A DNA stretch of 64,000 bases from Stereum hirsutum FP-91666 SS1 (lineage: Eukaryota > Basidiomycota > Agaricomycetes > Russulales > Stereaceae): assembly GCF_000264905.1 (NCBI RefSeq), contig NW_006763137.1, positions 1,170,339-1,234,338 on the forward strand, written 5' to 3'. The notes beneath the pieces were generated by a model. The model saw nothing but the letters and a program-made list of their open reading frames with translations, ran no database searches and had not been told where the DNA came from. Below, one piece after another: positions 1 through 9,893 of this stretch; the first letter of the stretch is position 1, and every line of letters begins with the position of its first letter. Made by a program: the position numbers and the translations under genes.

Positions 1-232
1 CCTATTGGTACCCAGGCTAGTACCCCAAGGGTGCACAGGCATATATGTATTATTATTCTACCATTTTCCCGCAATTTTATTGCCTATCATTCTCTCCTGG
101 TTCACCGTTCAGTCCACCCTGCTCACAGACCCCATAGCCCTATTTTTGCCCATTTACAGCCTGCAGACCACCTACCTGCTCACCCCCTATTCACCCCCTA
201 CCCCGCGGGAACCAACCTGGAATGTTTTTGCC

Positions 233-475
233 TGGAGAGAATCCGAACGCATACGAGTTGCGCCTCCAGGCATATTCAAGCACACAAGTTGTGCCTCCAG
301 GTGATTCCGAGCACATGCGAGTTGTGTCTCCAGGCAATTAGCGTGTCGTACGAACATGCCTGGAGGCACAACTCGTATGTGTTGGATCCTGCCTGGAGGC
401 ACAACTCGTCTGTATTCGAATTTGCCTGAAGGCATAACTCGTCTGCCTCCAGGCAGTGCCGGATGCCTCCAGGCG
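233..475. repeat. Inverted minisatellite of a ~33-bp unit
   Basis: Three copies of a 20-mer read in one direction (253-272, 284-301, 317-336) and three in the opposite direction (357-376, 390-409, 423-442). The best copies of the second set read TGCCTGGAGGCACAACTCGT. Copies are spaced 31-33 bp apart, and spacers keep traces of a common ATTCNNGCACA sequence. The two halves face each other around 346, so a single strand could fold into a long stem. Two short palindromes based on TGCCTCCAGGC follow at 444-475. No gene is visible inside. Confidence 0.85.
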
Positions 476-661
476 TCGCCGGACTCGCCGGACGCGCCGG
501 GTGCAGGTCACAGTATGACGCTCCTTCACGATGATTGAACTCGGTTGACGATCGACTCTCCCCAATCCCTGCACTGAGGTCCCCAACTTCTGACTCAGCA
601 CAAGCTCATCTTTGCATTGACCTGGAACAATAGTGACTGTAAAAAACTCACAACTCTGGTC

Positions 662-1579
662 ATGCAGATCCAAATACTGAGTGATCTCCATCTCGAGATA
701 GAGCGTCCAAGTAGGACAGAACCCGGACAGGAGTTTTACCACTACGACTCCATCCCGGTGAAGGCAGAAACTCTTGCCCTTCTGGGAGATATTGGGTGGA
801 CCGTGGAGCCCAGGCTTTTTGAATGGCTCGAATCGCAACTGAAACGGTTTACCACCATCTTCTTTGTCTCTGGGAATCATGGTGGGTGGTGCCATGGACG
901 TAGCAGAGGATAACAACTGATTTTTATTAATATAGAACCTTACAGATCAACTGTTGTCAGTACTATCAGAATGCTTTTCGCGCACCGTCATTGATGCGTT
1001 ATTTTTTCTGATATACAGGATGAATCGTCCAATGCCCTGCGAGCCTTCGCCACCCGTGTCAACGCCGATTCATCCCTTGGAACCTTCATCTTTCTCGACC
1101 GCACGCGCTATGATGTCTCACCAACTCTCACCATACTCGGATGCACCCTATGGTCATCTCTGAACCCCGATGACCTTGATATCCTCTCTTGGTCCCTCAC
1201 CGACTTCCGCCGCATTGAAGGCTTCAATCCGGAGACTTATTCAGCGCTGCACAACGCTGACCTAGCCTGGCTGAATTCAACCGTCTCCTCCATCGCAAGG
1301 GACGAGCCAGAACGAAAAATTGTCATACTCACTCATCATGCACCGACGAAGGATGGGACGGGTGATCCCAAGTTCAATGACGGGCCGACTAACTCTGCGT
1401 TCGCTACGGAATTGACGGTAGAGGAGTGCTGGAAGAGTGGAAGGGTCGCGCTATGGGCATTTGGACACACGCACTGGTGTTGCGACTTTGTCCGGGATGG
1501 TGTCCGGGTTTATGCCAATCAAAGGGGGTATGGTGAAGGACGAGATGACTATGACGCAGGAAAGGTGATTGATATTTGA
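662..1579 (+). CDS. Calcineurin-like metallophosphoesterase
   Basis: Predicted 267-residue phosphoesterase of the calcineurin superfamily, which uses two metal ions to hydrolyse phosphoester bonds; the substrate is not evident. Exons 662-881, 936-955 and 1019-1579 keep one frame. Metal-ligand motifs appear in family order: SDLHLE near the N-terminus, GDIGW, GNHE (the Glu codon is completed across the first intron), THHAP and GHTHW near the C-terminus. The start is the first ATG directly before the first motif. No signal peptide or membrane segment, so probably cytosolic. The second exon is only 20 nt; I placed its donor at GTCAGT because GTACTA four bases on would put a stop in frame. Family call is strong; physiological role unknown. 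Confidence 0.88.
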
Positions 1580-2070
1580 TAATTGGGAAATACTGGAGGG
1601 CAGTGGATCGTTTGTGAATATTATATTGGTAATCCACAGCTGGGGACGAGGTCGGGTTGTTCGTTATGTCTATCGTCTCCAAGTCAGAACCGTCGACGGA
1701 TATTGTATTACTGATATCAGATTTGGACTCAATTATTATCATAGATACATTTCTTCATGATAAAAAATCTAAGATTCATCGACTGGAGTATTGAATGGTT
1801 GTTGAAGGGCCCTGAGTCTCCTGCTCTGTACTGCGCTGCTGATTCACGCTGAGTGTCAGTGACATTGACGGTGAACACGATTGGAGGTTCAACGCTCGGG
1901 CTCTCTCGGGTGAGCGGATGTTGCCGGACTACCGCGGGGCCATAGAAAAAGTTTGAAGTCGAAGTCACCACTGCACCGTACCCCGCATACGCTAGCTACA
2001 CCCACTCTCAGACTTTGTCTACAAAGCCCTCCGCTAGCTTTCTTTGCTCTTACATACTTTCTTGTCAATC
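1580..2070. other. Intergenic, nothing recognised
   Basis: Between two genes on the plus strand. It presumably holds the 3' end of the phosphoesterase transcript and the promoter of the next gene. I see no ORF, repeat or clear TATA box that I could defend. Confidence 0.5.
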
Positions 2071-3058
2071 ATGGGTCAGACAACGTCTGTGCAGTCTTCG
2101 GCGGCTTCTGCACCCTCGGCAGCCAGCTGTCCAGTCGACCATCGTGCACTAGCAGCATCCTCTGGCTCTCAGCCCGCCTCTGCCTCTGCTGGAGGCTGCC
2201 CAATAGACCACTCTTCCCTTTCCAAATCTGAACTACCGCCATCACACCCACAAGTTCCCTCGTCTTCAGGTCTCGCACAATGTCCAATCCAACATGACCC
2301 CAACACCCTCGACTCGCGGAACCAAATGCCCGTCCTCTCGCAAGCCCCCGCCGCCGCTCAATCAACCTACCTCCCCACAGACCGCGAAACGTCGTCAATA
2401 CCACGCGACGAGGCAGGGAAGTGGGAGTACCCTTCGCCACAGCAGTTTTATAATGCGTTAGTGAGGAAGGGATGGGAGACGCCGGAGGAACATGTGGAGA
2501 CGATGGTGAACATACATAATTTCTTGAATGAGATGGCATGGGACGAAGTGAAGAGGTGGGAGAAGGAGGCGTGTCCGTAAGTGGCTGATCTTTCATACTT
2601 GTGTTCCGGCTTCGAGCTGACTGTATTGTGTGTTTGCGGACGTGTGGCGTATAGAGATGACAAGCTTCAGCTCGTGAGGTTCAAAGGCCGTCCAGGCGAG
2701 CTCTCACCGAAAGCACGTTTCTGGCTCTTCGCAGGCTGGCTTCTCCCCATGCGTTTTAAGTGAGCTATTCCCTCCATTTATTTTCACCTCGCACATCTTT
2801 TAACATGATGCATCTACCGTCTTCAGTGACGAGCCACCCTTCGACCGTCACGATTGGATCGTCCGCCGAGCTTCAACAGGCGAAGAAGTCCGCTACGTTA
2901 TTGACTACTACAGCGCACCCCCACTCGCCGACGGCTCTCCCGTCTTTTCGCTCGACGTTCGTCCCGCTCTCGACAGTCTCAGTGGGATCAGTATGCGGAT
3001 CAAGGCTGCGACGCAGGAGGTGTGGCAAGGTGCGAGGCAGCAGCAGCAACAGCAGTAG
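2071..3058 (+). CDS. Holocytochrome-c synthase (cytochrome c heme lyase)
   Basis: Predicted 280-residue enzyme that attaches heme covalently to apocytochrome c in the mitochondrial intermembrane space. Exons 2071-2576, 2655-2759 and 2827-3058. The N-terminal part (residues 1-80) is Ser/Pro/Ala-rich and carries three CP motifs (CPVDH at 20, CPIDH at 43, CPIQH at 71), the heme-binding type known from this family. The conserved body follows: WEYPSPQQFYNALVRKGW, then NIHNFLNEMAW, RFKGRPGELSPKARFW and PFDRHDW before an IDYY block. The protein ends in a run of six Gln before the stop. The start is the first ATG and leaves no classical presequence, normal for this family. Length is in the usual range. 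The yeast counterparts are CYC3 and CYT2; which one this corresponds to cannot be told here. Confidence 0.95.
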
Positions 3059-4207
3059 AGGCCGTTGGTGGACCGTTTATTTTCTCGCTTTAGATGACAT
3101 CCATATCTGACACTACTTTACTCTTTGGATTTACGCCATATGTGGCCGCTTTGGGCGGTTTTTGATAGATTCGGAAAAGTATAGCCCATTTCTTTGGATA
3201 TTTATCGCCTTATAATACATGGTTCATGGCTCTTCAAGTCATTTTTATTGCACTCATTGTATGAGCAGCGTGGCAGCGATCAGCCTCATAACGCTATCAC
3301 AGGCCTCCCAGAAAGATGATTTGGGAGCCAAGAGTGTGTCGCGGTCGCCACTTCGCTGCTTTCTAGGAAGGCTCGCCGCACCCTCAAGCCTCAACATAGA
3401 GCAGGATCCACGACGAACTTACGCCGCTTCCGCCGAATCTACTAGAGGACCTGTGCCTGTCTTGCTTAGAAGTCTTTAGAACCAGTGGCGGCACGCTTTG
3501 TCTTACGATCTTCGTCTTGGGACACAATGCCTTAGACCTAAACCGCACGTCAGCATTGTGTCGGTTGGGATTGTGTGTGGTTCGTTCTAGCGCATTTTGT
3601 TCTCCTCCTGTATGCGTTCTGGCAATCTCCTGCTACCTGGCATCTATAGGAAGTGATATAAGACCTCAGAGGGTTGGTCGAAGCACACTCCTAGCGTAGA
3701 TACTTCACTTACAAACCGAGCAGGCCAGCCTCTGCTTGATTTTTGAACTTCAGCCCCTATCAAACGCCACTGTCTCCGATGCGATACTTCATGATCAGTC
3801 TTCCCAGAGGTTGGGTTAGGCTAACAATGAGACTTCCCCCGAATGCGATGGTCGACTGCAAAGGAAAGGCGGTTTTACGATCATGATCTCGTTCAACCTC
3901 CAGTCAACGCCAGCCGCATCAACCGACACCACATCGGCCATCGTCGACCATGGTCCATCGGCCATCGTTCCATGTAACCGAAACGCCACCGCATCATCAC
4001 ATCAATCATGAGCGCTACACTGTTGTTCCTTGTGTCTTGCAGTGAATCATGATGCATGCACGAGAATACGTGACCCTGAACCTCGGTCGGGGAGCATGGC
4101 AGTAGCGTCGACTGTAAAATCTCACCTTCGCTCTGAGTGCCGGGCCCGAAGCGACAAGTATTGCAGCAGTGAATACCGACGACCACGACCGACCAGACAA
4201 CAACCGG
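3059..4207. other. Intergenic between convergent genes
   Basis: About 1.1 kb between the 3' ends of the heme lyase (+) and the glycine-rich membrane protein (-). Short ORFs occur in several frames, but none has codon bias, splice support or a recognisable motif. Nothing else seen. Confidence 0.5.
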
Positions 4208-6144
4208 TCAAATTGCCCTCCCAATACCCATACTCATATTACTCTCCTCCCTCCGAATCGTCGCACCTCCCCATCCCCCTCCCCACCCCCACGTCCCCGC
4301 TCTCCCCGTTCCTCCCATTCCCATTCCCGATCCCGGTCCTACTCCGGTATTCACATCCATACCCGCAATACCCTCGTCCGAAGTCCCCTCCCCCGTCCAC
4401 GCCTCCTGTTCCTGTTGTTGCAATCGCAGCTGTCCATGCGAAGGGTAACTATGCAGCGGTAAAGGCGGCAGTGGTGCTTCTCTTCCTTTCCCTTTTCCCT
4501 TTCCCTTTCCTTTGCCCGTGTTCGTGTGCATGTCTTCGACCGCGCCGGTACTACTCCCATGATCACCTCTACCAAACCCAAACCCAAACCGAAACCTACG
4601 CCCGGACCCGAGGACATCTCGCACTCCCCTCCACCCTGTCCATGGCCACGTCCATCTCCCCGTCCTCCCCGATCTCGATCCTCGCCCCATCCCAATCCCA
4701 ACCCCAGCCCCAGCCCCAGCCCCTATATTTCCCATCTCGTATTCTTCGTGTGGTCGTGTCCTGCCAAGTCTCCATCCTGCCCACCGCGGCCACATTAATA
4801 TTGGCCACCATCCCCTCCCCCTATTCCTACTCCAACCCGTACCACCCTGCACCTGCACGTTATAATTAGGGCCACCACCACCACCACCACCACCACCACC
4901 ACCACCACCACCACCACCACCACCACCACCACCACCACCACCCGCCCGAGCCGCGTTATAACCGCTCCCATCCCGACCCGCGATCCCACCCACTCTCCCA
5001 CCCACATTGCCATCCCGACCCGCCCGATTCCCATTCCCATTACGCCCACCATTTCGTCGAACGGCAGGTACGCCCCACCACCACCATTTTCCCCTCCTAG
5101 CCATCATAAAAACATAAACGGCGATACCGATGAGGATCAGGCCAAAGAAACCAGCTAGGGATTCGGCGATGATCGTTCCTACGGGTTGGGCGAGCCTCGA
5201 GGAAGAGGAGCCCGGAGAAGAGGAGGAAGGGGCGGTGGAGGTGGAGGAAGAGGTGGGGAGGACGAAGGAGGGGAGGGAGGAGGTTGTTGGGGAGGGGAGG
5301 GGGGAGAGGGATGTCGTGCTGTTTTTGTGTTTGTGTTTGTGTTTGTTTGAGTGGATATGAATGAAATAAAATGGGATGTGTTATGGAGGGACAGAGGGAC
5401 TCGAGTGACGCCACGGGAAACAAATGGCGGGGACTGACTGACTGACTGACCTACTATTATCCGCCGTAACAATCACAACATCCACATCCAACCTCGTCAC
5501 CTCCTCATTCCCCTCCGCGTCCCCACCCACTTCTCCTGGCGGAACAAAAATCAAACTCAAAGTCAACTCTTCATCCTCCGGTAACCCCACCGCACTAATA
5601 CTCCCCACGCTCGTATCCACCGTCGTGCTGATCGTCGTCCCGGACGGCGAGGCGGAGAGCGTGATGTTGGCTGTGGCGTTGGAGAGGGTGGAGGTGTGGA
5701 TGACGAGGGAGGAACCGCGGAGGGTGAGGAAGAGTTGGGGGAGGATGGAGAGGGAGGAGTTGGAGGAGGATGAGGAGGAGGGGCCGAAGGTGGAGGTTAC
5801 GGTGCCGCTGGCGGAGCCGGAGAGGGGGAGGATTTGCCTTGGGGTGTGGGAGGGAGTGTTAGGAGGGAGAGAAGAGGTTGTGTGATGCGGATGGATGGAT
5901 GCGTAAGGACTCACCATAGTCCACTGCAGGAAGGGGTATCGGGGACGTCGCTGTCTGTCGTGTTGCATAGACCGGGTAGCCAGGTGAATCGTGGGTCGGT
6001 GTTCTCGATAGAGTTGACGACTTGTGCATGAGCGTGATGTCCGAGGAGCGTGAGCGATAGAAATAAGACGAAGACATGAAGAGATGTGCAGCATAGGAGA
6101 GATGATGACGAGCTATGGCACAGACGAGGGAGCGGAAGACGCAT
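4208..6144 (-). CDS. Secreted-type single-pass membrane protein with glycine-rich tail
   Basis: Exons (minus strand) 6144-5915, 5837-5451 and 5318-4208 give about 575 residues. Residues 1-41 form a long signal peptide: a Ser-rich n-region, then a hydrophobic core, with likely cleavage after AHA. The ectodomain (about 42-255) has few Cys, many Ser/Thr and several NXS/T sites, and ends in a Ser/Pro/Thr-rich stalk. One membrane segment lies near residues 256-277 (SLAGFFGLILIGIAVYVF), followed by basic residues, so the rest is cytosolic. That tail is dominated by Gly, Arg and Trp, including an uninterrupted run of more than 20 Gly encoded by a GGT/CCA microsatellite. The layout resembles fungal surface sensors, but I recognise no domain. 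The far C-terminal boundary rests only on the open frame and is uncertain. Confidence 0.6.
4872..4941. repeat. (CCA)n microsatellite encoding poly-Gly
   Basis: About 70 bp of uninterrupted CCA triplets on the plus strand. Read on the minus strand in the frame of the membrane-protein gene, it encodes a pure glycine run in the cytosolic tail. Triplet periodicity preserves frame when length changes. Confidence 0.95.
5432..5450 (-). repeat. GTCA tandem repeat at an intron donor
   Basis: The donor end of the second intron of the membrane-protein gene consists of tandem GTCA units, so GTCAGT occurs several times at 4-nt steps. I chose the exon-proximal donor (5450/5449) because only that phase joins the two open frames. 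Confidence 0.75.
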
Positions 6145-7404
6145 GCATGTGCCGACAATCAGCTAGCTCTGCCGCCAGACTGTCCGTGATATGGAGGTAA
6201 TAATGTTGGCGGGGCGGGAGAGGGAGGGCAAGGGGAGGTTAAAAGAGGACGGGAGGGGAAAGGAGACGTCGGGCATTAGATTGCGTAAGTTAAGAAGGGG
6301 GTAGAGGGGAGGACTTGTGCTGCTGCGAGCTGGAAGACGCCTGAAGCCGGGCTGAGAGTGAGATGCAGATGATGATGGGAGCATGGCCTCCTTGGCTGTG
6401 TCGCAATGGCGACAAGGGAGAAGCGTCCGCCAGGAAATAATAGACGCGCGGGTGGCACTCTCGCTTGATCCACGAGGTCTGATCTGGGACTTCCTGTGGG
6501 GAGATCGAGGACAAAGTTGGGATAGAGGCCAGTTATGTTCAGCAATGTTCGTGTTTCGGTCTGGAGAAGACGGCGGAACGAGAATAGGTCCTGATGGGGA
6601 TCGCTGCATCTGGTGAGAGCGAGAGCGCTCGCTCGCCACGGTGAGTGTAAGCTCGATACATCATCCGGATGTCCTTTACGCCGATCGACGCGGAGGAGAA
6701 GAGGATGTCCCTCCACAGTAAGCAGTACTTGCGTTGAAGCTGACGAACATCTTGACCGCATCTTATCATCTTCCCGTATTATATATCTGGCTATTATCGG
6801 AGTCTGCTCATCAGCTTCGATGAGCTGGACTGCCATTCCTCAAACGGCAGGCGTAAGGCTCGGGATCACTCCCTATCACTCTGTCTCCACGACCCGCTGT
6901 ATGGCCCTCAATGACTTCTCGTGTATTCGGACGTCATGATGTTTTAGCCTTCGTGGATACGCCTTCCCACTTAAATGACCTCATTCAAACTATCCATTCA
7001 GTTCATGATCATCGCTAGTCCTGGCACTCGAGAGGTTACGATGCGAATAATGGTCATTTTCTCTTCCCTTACCGTCGACCTGACCGCCGACTATTTATAG
7101 AACCATGCTTTGAATGAGCCGCGGAAGCAAAATAAGCCGGTGCCACGAGGAACTGATGCCTCGTTACGCGTGACGGATGTGACCTGAAGAGGGGACGAGG
7201 AACGGAAAGCTGAGATCGCCAGGACCACGACGTTGTTGCTAAGGCCGTGAAGGACAGAGGCCCGCTCTCGCACGCACTCTCGTTCTCTAACTCTCCCTTG
7301 CACGACCACCTTACGCCTCTCCGTTATTCGCTCTTTTATTCCACTGTCTTTTGTGGCCGCTATACCCCTCCCGACGTCCCATACCCACACTGTCTTTGCC
7401 CATC
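6145..7404. other. Divergent intergenic region
   Basis: About 1.26 kb between two genes transcribed away from each other; it must hold both promoters. Two open frames of 158 and 186 codons exist on the minus strand, but they look random (Arg/Ser-rich, no motif) and I do not call them genes. Confidence 0.5.
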
Positions 7405-9893
7405 ATGCCCTCAGATAACAAGCTCGGCAGGCGGGACAACATCCACCACCAGCTCAACCGCCTCAGGGAGCTCAACGCCCGCTTCAGCCCCACCGCCGTC
7501 TTTGAAACCAGCACGGCTGCGGCCGCGGCGGCGACTACCTCGGACAGCGGTAACAACCTGCTCAGTGAGTTGGGTCTCGGTGGAAAAACCACTACTTGTG
7601 CGTACTCTGTCGAGTGCATGTTGAGCGTAGCCGACGTTTTATTATAGCCACTTCCGCTCAGCCGACGACCACCTCTTCCTCCACCACCCCCACCACTTCC
7701 TCCACCAGCACTACCTCGAGCACCTCCACCACCAGCTCCTCCTCCACTACCTCGACCTCTACCACCACCTCATCCTCTACCACTTCCACGACTAGCTCTA
7801 CTACTTCGTCTAGCTCCTCGGTTGCGCCCACCACCAGCTCCGCCTCGAGTCTCTTGCTCGCGACATCAACCACTCCGGTTTGTTTTTCTTCACATCAAGT
7901 TCTATTTCCGTGTCACCGCTTTCTCACGTATTTCCTTTTTTAAAAAGGCTGCTGTCACAACCCCCGCTACCACTACTCATAATGTGGTCACCGATACCGC
8001 GTTTGCGACCATTAGTGGCAGCAGCAGCGTCTCCTCGGCAGCCGCCAGTGCTACTACTTCCGCCGCCTCGACAGGTACCAGCACCGGTGCCGTCGTCGGA
8101 GGCGTGGCTGCCGCTGTAGTTGGAGTTATCGCCCTCATCGCTGCTATCGCTTTCTTCCTCGTAAGTCGCCCTCTTTATCACCCTCACCCGAACAGTTCTC
8201 ACTATCTTTTTTATTCCTTTAGAGGAGATGCCGCAGGAAGGAGGAAGACACGACGGACATGGACGTTCCCTGGAACCGTTCCTCCGCCAGAGGCCAATCC
8301 ATGATGATCCCAGACGACGAAGACCCCTACGCCGCCGCCCGTCTCAACGCCTTCGCCAATAACCGCCGCGACGGCAGCTCGCCCCGTCCCCCGACCATGA
8401 TCGAGCGCAAAATAACGAACGGCTCATCCATGCTCTCCCGTCAACCCACCATGCCCAACGCTCAGAGTCACTACCCACAGTACAACGACAGCTACGGCTC
8501 CACGTCTTTCAATATCGGCGAAGTCGTCTCCGCGCCGCCGAGCGCTATTCCCAGCTCTGCGAATCCGTTCTTGCAGGACGAGAGGTACGGTGCGCACCAG
8601 AACCAGAACCAGAACCAGATGGCGATGTATGGGAACGTGCCGCCGTCGCCGGCGTTGACGAGACAGCCTTCGAACCCGTACGGTGAACCGATGACGCCCC
8701 AGAGCGCGTTGACGAGGCCGCCGTCGAACCCTCAGCAACAGTATTACGGAGGAAGCGAGTTCAGCGTGCAGCAGAGTGTGGCGCTGAATAAGGAACTTCC
8801 GAGGGCGTATGGGGACGAAGGAGCGCAGAACTTGAACAGGCAGCCTTCGAACCCATCTCAGTACAATGGTTACGCTCACGCTCACGCGCACAACGGTAGC
8901 GGCGGCACACCTATTTCGGCTTTACCTCCCATGCCCTACACGCCCGGAACTCCTTCGACACTTCGGACGCCCAAGACCGCGGATCTGGAGAACGGCGAGG
9001 AAGAGGGTGGCACGTACGACCGTTCGAGCGTGACGCCGTTCCAGGAGATGCAGTACGCGGAGATCAAGAAGAAACTGGGAGTCGCCGCCAACGGCGGGAA
9101 CACGCAGTCTCTCGGCGCGATCTCGGAGAGGACGCTTTCGGGCGGTGGGGACGACGATAATTATTCGCCGTTCGCGGACGAGAAGGAGAAGAAGGCGATG
9201 GGGGAATTGGGGGAGTTCGACGAGGACGAACAGAGGGGGTTGCATGTTGTTAACATGACCCCGGAACCTCCCCGATCGCCTAACGTCGACGCGAATGCGA
9301 ACCTCCCCGCGTATGACCCCAGTACAGCCCCCGTCCTCAGAGCGGAGAAGCAGAGGCCGCAGGAAAGGGAGCAGGAGCAGGAGCAGGAGCAGGAAGTAGA
9401 TATGGAGGCGGACGCGCAGGAGATCGAGTTCCCCGTGACGCCGACGATGACGACTGGGTCGCTGTCCAGCTCGCGCGTGATGTCGACGCCGCCGACGTTG
9501 CCGGAGATGAACCGCGCGTTCTCACCGATGTCGTACGATTTCCCGTTGCCTGTTACTTCGTCGTCGAACGCGGGCAGCATGTCTTTGAGTCTTGGCGGCG
9601 GCGGTAGCGGGACTGCGAGGTTGAGCGAGTTTGGGACGGAGTTGGGCGGTGGAGGGGGGGCGTTTGGGGTGGCGAAGGCGGGGGTGGCGAGGAGTCCTTT
9701 GGCGGAGATTTCGTCGATGAGTATTCAGGGTGAGGTGCAGGGGCAGGAACAGCAGGGAAATGGGAAAGGGAAGGAGAAGGAGAAGGAGACTGAGCCCGTT
9801 CAGAGGGCAAATGTGCAGATGAGGTCGGAGCAGAAGAGGCCGGATACGACGTATACCGTTTACGACGAGGAGGACGCGTACGGAGGGTTCTGA
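7405..9893 (+). CDS. Ser/Thr-rich single-pass membrane protein with long cytosolic tail
   Basis: Exons 7405-7597, 7648-7877, 7948-8160 and 8223-9893 give 768 residues. An ordinary N-terminal stretch (1-65) is followed by an almost pure Ser/Thr region (66-185) typical of heavily O-mannosylated stalks. One membrane helix follows (about 189-212, rich in small residues, with GG and AxxxG spacing) and then RRCRRK. The tail of about 550 residues is hydrophilic, with repeated RQPSNP-like units, NQ repeats and a Gln/Glu stretch. Stalk-helix-tail order matches WSC/Mid2-type cell-wall sensors, but no WSC Cys pattern exists and no N-terminal signal peptide is visible; the internal helix may act as signal anchor, or an upstream exon may be missing. 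Splice phases are all consistent. Function unknown. Confidence 0.7.

Noticed and set aside
4030..4869. 279-codon plus-strand open frame rich in Pro and Ser
   Set aside because: It is the complement of the Gly/Arg-rich tail of the minus-strand membrane protein; it has no start context, splice signals or motif of its own.
6276..6836. 186-codon minus-strand open frame upstream of the membrane protein
   Set aside because: No motif, random-looking composition, and it lies in a divergent promoter region; overlapping frames are similarly open.
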